A DNA stretch of 64,000 bases from assembly GCA_900551895.1 (NCBI GenBank), contig URXX01000006.1:71386-135385 (forward strand), given 5' to 3'. The notes below the pieces were generated by a model, which was not told the origin of the DNA, searched no databases, and saw only the letters and a list, made by a program, of their open reading frames with translations. This document shows, in pieces, positions 1 to 10,800 of the stretch (position 1 is the first letter of the stretch; the number at the start of each line of letters is the position of its first letter). The stretch comes from an uncultured Lachnospiraceae bacterium (lineage in GTDB: Bacteria > Bacillota > Clostridia > Lachnospirales > Lachnospiraceae). A program made the translations under genes and the position numbers.

Positions 1-411
1 TTACTTGCAGAGTTAGGAAAAGAAACAAAGACAGCAGTTATTTTGATTACCCATGATTTAGGTGTTGTGGCTAACCTTGCTGACCGTGTATCTGTTATGT
101 ATGCAGGTAAAGTAGTAGAGGAAGGAACAGTAGGTGATATTTTTTATCGCTATGCTCATCCATATACAGAAGCATTGTTAAAGAGTCTTCCTACAGTAGA
201 TACAAAGAAAGACGAAGAACTTGTTTCCATTCCGGGAACACCACCGGACTTATATGCTCCGCCACAGGGCTGTGCTTTTGCAAGCCGTTGTGAAAAATGT
301 ATGAAGATTTGTAAGAAAAACCAGCCTCCTGTATTTGATTTGGGAGAAGGACACAAAGCTTCATGCTGGCGTTTACATCCGGATTTTCCAGATAAAAAGG
401 AGGAAAATTAG
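1..411 (+). CDS. oppD: Oligopeptide ABC transporter ATP-binding protein, C-terminal part (OppD-like)
   Basis: The window opens inside this gene, so only the last 136 codons are present. The visible part starts after the Walker B region with the switch histidine (ILITHDLG) and continues to a YAGKVVEEG strand. It ends in the Cys-rich C-terminal extension (CAFASRCEKCMKIC...SCW) typical of oligopeptide/dipeptide importer ATPases of the OppD/OppF type. It should energise peptide uptake from the inner face of the membrane as a heterodimer with the next gene, which begins 2 bases after this stop. The permease and binding-protein genes presumably lie upstream, outside the window. The family is certain; dipeptide versus oligopeptide specificity cannot be told. 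Confidence 0.93.
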   Translation, partial: LLAELGKETKTAVILITHDLGVVANLADRVSVMYAGKVVEEGTVGDIFYRYAHPYTEALLKSLPTVDTKKDEELVSIPGTPPDLYAPPQGCAFASRCEKCMKICKKNQPPVFDLGEGHKASCWRLHPDFPDKKEEN

Positions 412-413
412 CA

Positions 414-1364
414 ATGGAGAAATTAATCACACTAGAAAACGTATCAAAACATTTCCATGTGGGACGTAAACAGACATTGGTTGCGGTAAATAACGTAAGC
501 ATGGATATTTATAAAGGGGAAACACTCGGTGTCGTAGGTGAATCAGGTTGTGGAAAATCTACACTTGGACGTACGGTAATGGGGATATATAATGCAACTT
601 CAGGAAAAATTACTTATAACGGTGAAGAAGTAAATTTAAAGAAAACGAAAGACCGTTATGAATATTCTAAGAAAGCGCAGATTATTTTTCAGGATCCATA
701 TGCTTCATTAAATCCTCGTATGACAGTAGGAAGCATTATTGAAGAGGGTATGGAAATTCATAATATGTATACAAAAGAGAAACGCCGTGAACGTGTATAT
801 GAATTGCTTGAAACGGTTGGACTGAACAGAGAACACGCTAACCGTTTTCCACACGAATTTTCAGGTGGACAAAGACAGCGTATCGGTATTGCCCGTGCGT
901 TGGCGGTAGAACCTGAATTTATCGTTTGTGATGAGCCGATTTCTGCTCTTGACGTTTCGATTCAGAGTCAGATTATTAACCTGTTAAAAAATCTTCAGGA
1001 AGAGCATGGCTTTACTTATATGTTCATCGCTCACGACTTGAATATTGTAAAATATATTTCAGACAGAATCGCTGTTATGTACCTCGGCAACCTCGTGGAA
1101 CTCGCAGATAGTGATGAAATCTACGAGCACACGTTGCACCCATATAGTCAGGCGTTATTGGATGCGGTACCGATACCGGATCCAGAAAAAGAGTCTTTGA
1201 AAGAAAGAAAACTTTTATCAGGCGACGTACCAAGTCCAATTAACCCTAAACCAGGCTGTCCGTTTGCCGGACGTTGTCCAAAGGCAACTGAAGCCTGCAG
1301 AACGACATTCCCTGAATTGAAAGAGGTAAGACCAAATCATTTTGTGGCGTGTCATTTATACTAA
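414..1364 (+). CDS. oppF: Oligopeptide ABC transporter ATP-binding protein OppF-like
   Basis: A complete 316-residue ABC ATPase. Walker A is at residues 42-50 (GESGCGKST), followed by the Q-loop IIFQDPYASLNPRMTV, the signature FSGGQRQRIGIARAL, Walker B FIVCDEPISALD and the switch region FIAHDL. The C-terminal oligopeptide-transporter extension has paired cysteines (PGCPFAGRCP...C...ACH). It is the second ATPase of a peptide importer and is coupled to the preceding oppD-like gene, with the AAGGAGG ribosome site inside that gene's 3' end. A strong hairpin terminator follows, so this is the last gene of the operon. Confidence 0.95.
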   Translation: MEKLITLENVSKHFHVGRKQTLVAVNNVSMDIYKGETLGVVGESGCGKSTLGRTVMGIYNATSGKITYNGEEVNLKKTKDRYEYSKKAQIIFQDPYASLNPRMTVGSIIEEGMEIHNMYTKEKRRERVYELLETVGLNREHANRFPHEFSGGQRQRIGIARALAVEPEFIVCDEPISALDVSIQSQIINLLKNLQEEHGFTYMFIAHDLNIVKYISDRIAVMYLGNLVELADSDEIYEHTLHPYSQALLDAVPIPDPEKESLKERKLLSGDVPSPINPKPGCPFAGRCPKATEACRTTFPELKEVRPNHFVACHLY

Positions 1365-1385
1365 AGGAATAGAGAAATAGATAAA

Positions 1386-1418
1386 AACAGAGTTACTATT
1401 TAAGTGGCTCTGTTTTTT
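1386..1418 (+). terminator. Rho-independent terminator after the opp operon
   Basis: AACAGAG...CTCTGTT forms a 12-bp stem (two G-U pairs) around the loop ATTTA and is followed by a run of T. Confidence 0.9.
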
Positions 1419-1574
1419 TGTCGAAAAAAGCGGAGAAGTTTTTTGAATTATAAAAATTAAGTATAAAAACTTTATAAATATATAGAAAAAAGAAAATAAA
1501 AATGTTAATATGAATAAAAGGATTGGTGTTTGGTTTCGAAAAATATGCACTATTCACAAAAAGGAGGAGACGAA

Positions 1575-4500
1575 ATGAAAAAGAGAAATCGGCTCGTATC
1601 ATTACTTTTGACAGGTGCGTTAATTGTGACTCCGGTGCTTGGCATGGACGGATTGACTTTGGAGGCAAATGCAGCGGACAATCAATTTAAAGGCGAAGAG
1701 TGGTACGACCAAATCGAGACGGTTGAGGTCAACCGAGAAGCCCCGAGGGCGACATTTACACCTTATGAATCGGCGGATAAGGCTTTGCAGAACGAAAAAT
1801 CTGCTCTAGACGAGGCAGATGAAACGGGTTCTAAGTGGTACAAGACACTGAACGGAGAATGGAACTTTAAATATGCGGAGAAACCTGCAGACCGATTAAA
1901 CAAAAAACGTGGCAAGGATGCCAAAAACTACAAAGAGGATTGGAACACGAAAGGTTGGGATAAAATCCAAGTTCCGAGCAATATTCAAACCCAAAAAGAT
2001 GAAAAAGGAAACTTCAAGTATGACACACCAATTTATGTAAACCAAACATATCCGTGGGCAAATTATGAAACTGTTAAATACCACACGAACGGGTGGAACA
2101 AACCTGTTGCGCCGACTGTGAAAAACAGTGTCGGACAGTACAAAAGAACTTTTGAAATACCAAAAGACTGGGACGGGCGTGAAGTGTTTGTATCGTTTCA
2201 GGGTGTGGAATCAGCATTCTACCTCTATGTAAACGGCGAGAGAGTCGGATATGCTGAGGACAGTTATACGGCGGACGAATTTAATATTACGGACTATCTG
2301 AAAGAAGGAGAAAACACAATCGCAGTGGAGGTTTACCGCTGGTCAACGGGAAGTTATCTGGAAAATCAGGATTTTATCCGTCTGAGCGGTATTTTCAGAG
2401 ATGTGTACTTGTATTCTAAAGACAAAGTGGAAATCCGTGATTTCTTTGTAAAGACAGACCTTGACGAAAACTATGAGAACGCAACTTTAACATTAGATGC
2501 GGACATCAGAAGCCTTGATAAGAATGTATCGGGCAAATATACGGTTAAAGCGGATTTGTACGAGATGAACAGCGATAAGAAAGTTTGGGATACTCCTCTT
2601 TCTTTCGATGTAAATGTAAAATCGGGAAAAGAAAAGATTGAAGAACAGGCAGATGACAAGGGGCAGAGAGGAACAGGCTCTAAAGAAGTTATCAATCCAA
2701 AGAAATGGTTTGCGGACACTCCGAATTTGTATCGCCTTTTAATTCAACTTGTAGACGCGAATGGTAAAGTGGTTGAAACAGTATGCCAAAGAGTCGGTTT
2801 CCGAGAAATCGGTAAAGTGGACATCAACGAGGCAGGACAGGAACAGGCGCAGATTAACGGCAAGAAAATTATGTTCCGCGGAACAAACCGCCATGAAACA
2901 GACCATATGAACGGACGTGCTTTGACAAAAGAAGATATTCGCACAGACTTAATGACAATGAAACAGTTTAATGTGAATGCAATCCGTACTTCCCACTATC
3001 CGAATCATCCGTATACATATGCGTTGGCAGATGAACTTGGAATTATGATGTGTGACGAGGCGAATATTGAGTCCCATAAAGGTTCTTTTGACGGTGGAGC
3101 AGACATCCCTTCAGGAGCATCGGTTTGGAACAATTCTGTCATGGACAGAACAATGAATATGGTAGAAAGAGATAAAAATCACGCCTCTGTTGTGATTTGG
3201 TCTTTAGGAAATGAGTCTACATATAAAGAACATGCAATGAATGAGAATTATTGTTTCAATAACTCAACAAAATGGATTTTACAACGTGATCCTTCAAGGC
3301 TGAGAAAGTACGAGCGTGATAACCGTTATACAAAAGGAAACCGTGAAAATTCTATGGTAGATATTTATTCTTCGCAGTACTGGGCGGTTTCCGCTGTGGA
3401 AAGTCATGTGACGAATACGGCAAACAAAGCGCCTTATATTCAGTCTGAATATGCGCACGCAATGGGAAATGGTCTTGGTAACTTCAAAGAATACTGGGAT
3501 GTATTCCGAAAATACGAAAATGCACAGGGCGGATTTATTTGGGACTGGATGGATCAGTCTATTCAGACAACAGCAGTCAATAAGACCGACTATTATGTGA
3601 AAAATGATGATGGCACGAAGACAGCGATTAAAGGAACGTTAGTGGACGGTCAGAAAGACAAAGCCCTTGACGGTTATGTACTTGTTCCAAACAAATCTGC
3701 GAACAGTAAAGCGATTACATTGGGAGCATGGGTAAAATATAACGGCGGAAACGGAAGCGACCAAGCGATTATTGCAAAAGGTGATTCAGGCTATAATTTG
3801 AAGATAACAAAGGCAAACGATCAGATTGAATTTTTCGTTGACGGTTGGACTGACGGAACTTTGACAGCGCCGTTCCCGAAAGAAAAAATCGGCAAATGGA
3901 CATATCTTGCAGGAACGTATGAGAACGGAAAATATACACTGTACGCTGACGGAGAAAAACTTGGTGAAAAAACAATCACTAAGGGAGAAACGGTAGATAC
4001 TGAACCATATAAAATCGGTATCGGGGAAGATCCTGAGTATGCGGGAAGAAGATTTAACGGTCTGATTGACGGTGTTCGCGTGCTAAATATTGCGAATGCA
4101 GATCCGAATTATCAGCCGAAAGACAGTGAAGTTGTATATGCTATGGACTTTAAGGATGATGAAATTGTCGCAGAGGGAACAAACTACCCTGAAGGAACTA
4201 CTTACTTTGGTTACGGCGGTGACTGGGGCGAAAAAGTGACGGACAGAGATTTCTGTTGTAACGGTCTGATGAATGCGGACAGAACACCTTCGCCGGAATT
4301 GTACGAAGTGAAGAAAGTGCATCAGGAGGTTTCTTTCTATGATGACGGTGAAGCAAAAGACGGAAAAGTTCGTATTGTAAATGAATTTTTAAATACAAAC
4401 TTAAATGAGTACGATATTGCATGGAAGTTGTTGAAAGATAACGGTATTGTAAAACAGGGCATGCTCACTGAGGAAGAGAAAAATATTGAAGCCGGAGCAG

Positions 4501-7500
4501 AAAAAGTTATCGAATTAAAAGATTTCCCTGAAATCAAAGGAGTAGAAGGCTCTGACTATATTTTGGAATTTAACGTAACATTAAAAGAAAATCGGAATTG
4601 GGCGGGAACATATGGCGGAAAGAAAGGAAATGAGATTGCATTTGAGCAGTTAGAACTTTCTTATGAAGATGAAACGCCACGTCCGACAATTAATGTAGAT
4701 GACGCGAATAATGTTACAGTTCAAGACGGCGAAAAAGACCTTGTTCTCAGCGGAAGCGAGAAAGACGGAGATAAATTCTCTGTAACAATCGACAAGACAA
4801 CAGGCTATATCACAAACTATACGGTAAATGATGAAGTTCTCTTAAAAGACGGACCAAAACCGGATTATTGGAGAGCAAGAATAAGTAATGATCCGAATTT
4901 CGAAGACGGCATGAAAAATGCGGCGAAAAACTTTAAGGTAACAAACTGTAAAGTGGATGCAAAAGACAAAGTGGTAAACGTTCACGTAGAAGGAACGATT
5001 GAAGGGATTGACTCTCCGAATACAATCGATTATCAGATTTATGCAAACGGAGATATTGTTGTAACAAACAGTTTTACTCCTGCAAACAATGACGCAGTAG
5101 GCGACATCGCAAAAGTCGGTATGAGAATGGTTGTACCTTCTGCATATGAAAATGTGACTTACTACGGAAGAGGGCCACAGGAAAATTACGTGGACAGAAA
5201 GACTGGCGCAAGAGTAAGCATTTACAGAGATACGGTCATAAATATGTTTGAAGACAAATATGTAAGACCGCAGGAAAACGGTAACAGAAGTGATGTGAGA
5301 TGGACAGCATTGACAAATGGCAAAAACGGCAAGGGCATTATGATTGCTGCGGAAGGCACAATGGATATGAGTGCATTACATTACACTTCAGAAGATATTC
5401 ATAAAACATGGAACGATTTCGGACACCCGCATCAAGTTCCGAAAACAGAAGATGTTGTTCTGTCTGTAGATACGGCACAGAGAGGACTTGGAAACGCAAG
5501 CTGCGGTCCCGGACCTTTAGGACAGTATACGTTACAGAAAGGACAGACATATACGCAGACATTTAGAATTACACCGATTACAAAGGCGGCAGCAGATGAC
5601 AATGCATTTGTAAAAGAAAGAATGGAAAACAGTAAACTGGATGTAAACTCTACAATGCCGATTAAAAACATCACATTAGACGGAAAGGCGTTGTCGGGAT
5701 TTAAAGCGTCGCAGACAGAGTACACACATCAACTCTTTAACAAAGAAGATGTGAAACTTCCTGTAGTGGACGTTGTGAAAAACGGCGAAGACGTAAAAGT
5801 TCAGATTGAACAGGCAACATTAGACAAACCTGTAGCGACAATCCGTGCGACATCGGGATACGGAATTGAAAAAGTTTACACAATCAATTTCAAACTTGTG
5901 GAACAAATGTATATCAGTGATATGAACTGGACAGTTGACAAAGCGGGCTACAGTGCAAATATGCGTGATAAATGTACCTGTGGTGCAGAACTTGGCGTAT
6001 GGGTTGACGGAAAAGCAACTAAATTTGACAAAGGGGTAGGTTCGCATGCACCTTCAGAAGTGACCGTAAACGTAGAAAACTTGGATGCGACAACATTCAA
6101 GGCGGTTGCGGGTATCGGTAAAGAACAGAAAGGCAACAGTGACGTAAACTTTATTGTTAAAGTGGACGGCAAAGAAGTATTCCGCAAAGACGGGGTGAAA
6201 TTTAAGACGTCTGTTCCTGTAAGTGTTGATATTCGAGGAGCAAAAACGGTTTCTCTCATTACAGAAACAAATGGTGCGGACTCAAACGACCATGCAACAT
6301 GGGCAGACGCAAAACTTGTTCACGAAGTTGTCTTTACGGAACTGGAAAAGGCAATCAAGGAATACGAAACAATCGCAGAACACAGTGCAGACTACTCCGA
6401 GAAAACATTTGCTGACTACACAACGGCGTATGAAAGCGGAAAAGCAGTTCTTGACAAAGAGAATGCGAAACAGGAAGAAGTTGACAAAGCGGTAGTGACA
6501 CTTAATGAAGCAAAAGCAGCCCTTGCAAATGTAGCAGAGTTGCGTCAAAAAGCAGAAGAGTACAAAGGGTTAGATGCTAATCTTTATCTGAAAGACAGTT
6601 ACGATGCACTTCAGAAAGTAGTTGAAGAAGCGTTTGCGCTCGCCGATAATGAAAATACAACGGCAGAGCAGGTAAGTGCAATGATGAAATCTTTGAAAGA
6701 CGCATTTGCCAAATTAATTCCGTTAGATGAAAATCGTCAGAAACTGATTGATGCAATCGGAGCATTTGAAGAACTGGCTGAGAAACAGGAAGCAGAACAG
6801 TGCTACACAGAAGGAAGTTGGAATGCATACAAAGATTTAATTGATGATGCGAAAGAAATGTTAAACAACGCAGAAGCGACAGGAGAAGACATTACAGCCC
6901 TTGTTGACAAAATCAATCAGGCAAAAGATTCTCTCGTTGACATCAGCGTATTGAGAAAAGTTGTCGTTGAATTAAATTACGATGAAGTAAATTACACGGC
7001 GAAATCTTATGCGAAATATGAAGCGCTTGTAAAAGCGGCAGAAGATATTCTTGCAAAAGCAGACGCAACTCAGGAAGAAGTGGATAAAGCCATTGAAAGC
7101 CTTAGCAAAGAAAACGTAGAAAATATTCTTGTGGACATTTCTGCATTGAAGAGTTTAGTATCTGAAGCGGAAAAACTTGAACAGGAAGATTACGAAGAGG
7201 ACGCATGGCAGACACTTCAGAATGAAATCGGTAAAGCGAAAGACTTATATCGGGAGGCGACAAAAGAACAGGTTGCAGAACAACTGAAAACATTGCAGGT
7301 GGCAATGGATGATGTGAAAGAACCTGACAAACCGATTGATCCTGATCCGGAACCGCCGATTGATCCGGAACCTGAGCCGCCAATCGATAACGGTGGAGGA
7401 AACGGAAATGGTGGAAATGGCAGTGGAAGCGGAAATAACGGAAATGGAACTGGCAGCGGAAATGGAAACGACAGTGGAAACGGTAATGTAACGGGCAACG

Positions 7501-7652
7501 CCGGAAGCGGAAACAATACTTCCGGCAAAACGCACGGAGCGGCAAAGACAGGAGATGCAACTCCGATTGCCCTTTGGGGTGCGTTGCTCGCAGCAGCGGC
7601 AGCAGCAGGCATTACTTGTGTTTGCGCTAAGAGGAGAAAAGAAGACAGGTAA
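1575..7652 (+). CDS. Giant wall-anchored GH2 beta-galactosidase with LamG-like, NPCBM-like and FIVAR domains
   Basis: About 2025 residues when started at ATG 1575, which has AAGGAGGAGA 5 bases upstream; an in-frame codon at 1530 has no such site. Order: Sec signal peptide (to about ANAA), GH2 sugar-binding domain (GSYLENQDFIRLSGIFRDV), TIM barrel with acid/base Glu about 547 (WSLGNES) and nucleophile Glu about 625 (SEYAHAMGN). A LamG-like module then appears to be spliced in (residues about 690-840), followed by the beta-galactosidase small-chain region, an NPCBM-like domain (GVGSHAPSEV), about four FIVAR-type helical repeats, a Pro/Glu then Gly/Asn-rich stalk, and a KTGD-TM-KRRK tail resembling a non-LPXTG sorting signal. 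It probably removes terminal beta-galactose from host or dietary glycans at the cell surface. The actual substrate is not shown. It appears monocistronic. Confidence 0.9.
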   Translation: MKKRNRLVSLLLTGALIVTPVLGMDGLTLEANAADNQFKGEEWYDQIETVEVNREAPRATFTPYESADKALQNEKSALDEADETGSKWYKTLNGEWNFKYAEKPADRLNKKRGKDAKNYKEDWNTKGWDKIQVPSNIQTQKDEKGNFKYDTPIYVNQTYPWANYETVKYHTNGWNKPVAPTVKNSVGQYKRTFEIPKDWDGREVFVSFQGVESAFYLYVNGERVGYAEDSYTADEFNITDYLKEGENTIAVEVYRWSTGSYLENQDFIRLSGIFRDVYLYSKDKVEIRDFFVKTDLDENYENATLTLDADIRSLDKNVSGKYTVKADLYEMNSDKKVWDTPLSFDVNVKSGKEKIEEQADDKGQRGTGSKEVINPKKWFADTPNLYRLLIQLVDANGKVVETVCQRVGFREIGKVDINEAGQEQAQINGKKIMFRGTNRHETDHMNGRALTKEDIRTDLMTMKQFNVNAIRTSHYPNHPYTYALADELGIMMCDEANIESHKGSFDGGADIPSGASVWNNSVMDRTMNMVERDKNHASVVIWSLGNESTYKEHAMNENYCFNNSTKWILQRDPSRLRKYERDNRYTKGNRENSMVDIYSSQYWAVSAVESHVTNTANKAPYIQSEYAHAMGNGLGNFKEYWDVFRKYENAQGGFIWDWMDQSIQTTAVNKTDYYVKNDDGTKTAIKGTLVDGQKDKALDGYVLVPNKSANSKAITLGAWVKYNGGNGSDQAIIAKGDSGYNLKITKANDQIEFFVDGWTDGTLTAPFPKEKIGKWTYLAGTYENGKYTLYADGEKLGEKTITKGETVDTEPYKIGIGEDPEYAGRRFNGLIDGVRVLNIANADPNYQPKDSEVVYAMDFKDDEIVAEGTNYPEGTTYFGYGGDWGEKVTDRDFCCNGLMNADRTPSPELYEVKKVHQEVSFYDDGEAKDGKVRIVNEFLNTNLNEYDIAWKLLKDNGIVKQGMLTEEEKNIEAGAEKVIELKDFPEIKGVEGSDYILEFNVTLKENRNWAGTYGGKKGNEIAFEQLELSYEDETPRPTINVDDANNVTVQDGEKDLVLSGSEKDGDKFSVTIDKTTGYITNYTVNDEVLLKDGPKPDYWRARISNDPNFEDGMKNAAKNFKVTNCKVDAKDKVVNVHVEGTIEGIDSPNTIDYQIYANGDIVVTNSFTPANNDAVGDIAKVGMRMVVPSAYENVTYYGRGPQENYVDRKTGARVSIYRDTVINMFEDKYVRPQENGNRSDVRWTALTNGKNGKGIMIAAEGTMDMSALHYTSEDIHKTWNDFGHPHQVPKTEDVVLSVDTAQRGLGNASCGPGPLGQYTLQKGQTYTQTFRITPITKAAADDNAFVKERMENSKLDVNSTMPIKNITLDGKALSGFKASQTEYTHQLFNKEDVKLPVVDVVKNGEDVKVQIEQATLDKPVATIRATSGYGIEKVYTINFKLVEQMYISDMNWTVDKAGYSANMRDKCTCGAELGVWVDGKATKFDKGVGSHAPSEVTVNVENLDATTFKAVAGIGKEQKGNSDVNFIVKVDGKEVFRKDGVKFKTSVPVSVDIRGAKTVSLITETNGADSNDHATWADAKLVHEVVFTELEKAIKEYETIAEHSADYSEKTFADYTTAYESGKAVLDKENAKQEEVDKAVVTLNEAKAALANVAELRQKAEEYKGLDANLYLKDSYDALQKVVEEAFALADNENTTAEQVSAMMKSLKDAFAKLIPLDENRQKLIDAIGAFEELAEKQEAEQCYTEGSWNAYKDLIDDAKEMLNNAEATGEDITALVDKINQAKDSLVDISVLRKVVVELNYDEVNYTAKSYAKYEALVKAAEDILAKADATQEEVDKAIESLSKENVENILVDISALKSLVSEAEKLEQEDYEEDAWQTLQNEIGKAKDLYREATKEQVAEQLKTLQVAMDDVKEPDKPIDPDPEPPIDPEPEPPIDNGGGNGNGGNGSGSGNNGNGTGSGNGNDSGNGNVTGNAGSGNNTSGKTHGAAKTGDATPIALWGALLAAAAAAGITCVCAKRRKEDR

Positions 7653-7659
7653 ATAATGA

Positions 7660-7690
7660 GGCGGTCGATATCAATCGACCGTCTTGTTAT
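7660..7690 (+). terminator. Probable terminator after the beta-galactosidase
   Basis: Hairpin GGCGGTCGAT-atca-ATCGACCGTC immediately after the stop. The T-tract is weak (TTGTTAT), so termination may be partial. Confidence 0.6.
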
Positions 7691-7727
7691 GTGTTTGGAC
7701 AATGTTTTAACAGTTGTGAAAAACCTC

Positions 7728-7756
7728 TTGACAAGCCTGAGGGGGTATGGTACAGT
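7728..7756 (+). promoter_or_regulatory. Putative rpoBC promoter
   Basis: TTGACA, 17-bp spacer, then TACAGT. It lies 130 bases before rpoB. The leader also holds an imperfect hairpin (about 7797-7830, ATGAAAATCGG...CCGTTTTTCAT) with a T-run inside its 3' arm, possibly an attenuator. Confidence 0.55.
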
Positions 7757-7886
7757 TGAAGATGCACTATTGTGGAAAATCATGCCCACATAATGCGATG
7801 AAAATCGGTGAAAAAGCCGTTTTTCATTGTATATTACGAGGAAAATAACATGAGAGCCAAATAAATATACAAGGAGTGAAACGTCA

Positions 7887-10800
7887 ATGGAGAAAAACAG
7901 AATTCGTCCCATCACAAATGGAAAAAGTTCTCGCATGAGCTATTCTAGACAAAAAGAAGTGCTTCAGATGCCTAACTTAATCGAAGTTCAGAAAGATTCA
8001 TATCAATGGTTTCTTGATGCCGGATTAAAAGAAGTATTTGAAGACATTTCTCCGATTGCTGATTACAGCGGTCATTTGAGTTTGGAATTTGTTGATTTTA
8101 CATTATGCGAAGATGATGTAAAGTACACAATTGAGGAATGCAAAGAACGTGATGCAACATATGCGGCACCGCTTAAGGTAAGAGTAAGACTTTATAATAA
8201 AGAAACAGATGAGATTAACGAACATGAGATTTTCATGGGAGATTTACCGCTGATGACAAAGACAGGTACGTTTGTTATCAACGGAGCAGAACGTGTTATC
8301 GTAAGTCAGTTAGTGCGTTCACCGGGAATTTACTATGCGATTGCTCATGATAAGATTGGGAAAGAATTATATTCTTCCACAGTAATTCCAAACCGTGGAG
8401 CGTGGTTAGAATATGAAACAGACTCCAATGACGTTTTCTATGTACGTGTAGATAGAACTAGAAAAGTACCTATCACAGTGCTTATTCGTGCGTTGGGATA
8501 CGGTACAAATGCGGAAATCTTAGAATTGTTCGGCGAAGAACCTAAGATTCTTGCAAGTTTTGGAAAAGATACGGCAGAAAGTTATCAGGAAGGTCTTTTG
8601 GAGTTATATAAGAAGATTCGTCCGGGCGAACCTCTTGCAGTGGACAGCGCAGAAAGTTTAATTACAAGTATGTTCTTTGATGCAAGACGTTATGACTTAG
8701 CGAAAGTAGGCCGTTATAAATTTAATAAAAAGTTAGCGTTGAAAAACCGTATTACAGGTCAGGTCGCAGCAGAAGATATTGTGAGCGCAATTACAGGCGA
8801 AGTACTTGTAGAAGAAGGACAGACAATTACAAGAGAATTAGCGGAAGCAACTCAGAACGGAGCCGTTCCGTTTGTATGGGTGAAAGGCGAAGAGCGTAAC
8901 ATCAAAATTCTTTCTAACATGATGGTAGACTTAGAGAGCGTAGTAGATGTAGATGCAGAAGAATTAGGAATTGCAGAATTAGTATATTATCCTGTATTAG
9001 CAGATCTTCTTGAAGAAACAGGCGGCGACATTGACGAATTAAAAGAAGAAATCCGCAGAAATATTCATGAATTAATTCCGAAACACATTACGAAAGAAGA
9101 TATTTTAGCGTCAATCAACTACAATATCCACTTAGAATACGGTATCGGAACAGATGATGATATTGACCACTTAGGAAACAGACGTATCCGTGCGGTTGGT
9201 GAATTGTTACAGAACCAGTACAGAATCGGTTTATCCAGATTGGAAAGAGTTGTTCGTGAGAGAATGACAACTCAGGATTTGGAAGGGATTTCTCCTCAGT
9301 CACTCATTAACATCAAACCTGTAACGGCAGCAGTGAAAGAATTCTTCGGTTCTTCTCAGTTGTCACAGTTTATGGATCAGAACAACCCACTTGGTGAGTT
9401 GACACATAAAAGACGTTTATCAGCACTTGGTCCTGGCGGTCTTTCACGAGACAGAGCCGGATTCGAGGTTCGAGACGTTCACTATTCACACTATGGAAGA
9501 ATGTGTCCGATTGAAACTCCTGAAGGTCCTAACATCGGTTTGATTAACTCTCTTGCATGTTACGCAAGAATTAATGAGTACGGATTTGTGGAAGCACCAT
9601 ACCGTAAGATTGACAAAACAGATCCGAAAAATCCTGTTGTAACAGAAGAAGTTGTCTACATGACAGCGGACGAAGAAGACAACTACCACGTAGCACAGGC
9701 GAATGAGCCTCTTGATGAAGAGGGACACTTCATTCACAAGAACGTATCAGGTCGTTACCGTGAAGAAACACAGGAATACGAAAAGACAGCGTTTGACTAC
9801 ATGGACGTATCGCCTAAAATGGTGTTCTCTGTAGCGACTGCACTTATCCCTTTCCTTGAAAACGATGACCCGACTCGTGCGTTAATGGGTTCTAACATGC
9901 AGCGTCAGGCTGTGCCTCTTCTTATGACAGAAGCGCCGGTTGTCGGTACAGGTATGGAAACAAAAGCCGCTGTTGACTCAGGTGTTTGTATCATTGCTGA
10001 GCAGGCGGGTGTTATCGAACGTTCTACATCAAAAGAAATTGTTGTAAAACAGGATGACGGAATAAGAAAAACATATAAATTAACAAAATTCTTACGTAGT
10101 AACCAAAGTAACTGCTATAACCAGAGACCAATCGTTGTCAAAGGTGAAAGAGTAGAGGAAGGTCAGGTAATCGCAGACGGACCGTCTACAGCAAACGGTG
10201 AAATGGCGCTTGGTAAAAACCCACTCATTGGATTTATGACATGGGAAGGTTACAACTACGAAGATGCCGTTTTATTGAGTGAAAGATTAGTACAGGATGA
10301 TGTTTATACATCAATCCATATTGAAGAATATGAAGCGGAAGCGCGTGACACAAAACTCGGACCTGAAGAAATCACAAGAGATATTCCGGGTGTAGGTGAC
10401 GATGCATTGAAAGACCTTGACGACAGAGGTATTATCCGTATCGGTGCTGAAGTTCGCGCAGGCGATATTTTAGTCGGTAAAGTAACTCCTAAGGGAGAAA
10501 CAGAACTGACGGCAGAAGAAAGATTACTTCGTGCAATCTTCGGTGAGAAAGCGAGAGAAGTAAGAGATACTTCCCTTAAAGTACCTCACGGAGAATACGG
10601 TATTGTTGTAGATGCGAAAGTATTTACAAGAGAAAACGGTGACGAATTATCACCGGGTGTAAATCAGGCAGTTCGTATTTACATTGCACAGAAGAGAAAG
10701 ATTTCCGTAGGGGATAAAATGGCCGGACGTCACGGTAACAAGGGTGTTGTTTCCCGCGTATTACCTGTAGAAGATATGCCGTTCTTACCAAACGGTCGTC

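Noticed and set aside
7102..7936. Several overlapping minus-strand open frames (up to 239 codons) opposite the end of the beta-galactosidase and its downstream region
   Set aside because: They arise from the Pro/Glu and Gly/Asn repeat coding of the stalk. They have no ribosome sites and their products are low-complexity.
9340..9480. Possible rifampicin-resistance changes in rpoB
   Set aside because: The resistance-determining residues (Q, D, H, S positions) are the sensitive-type ones.
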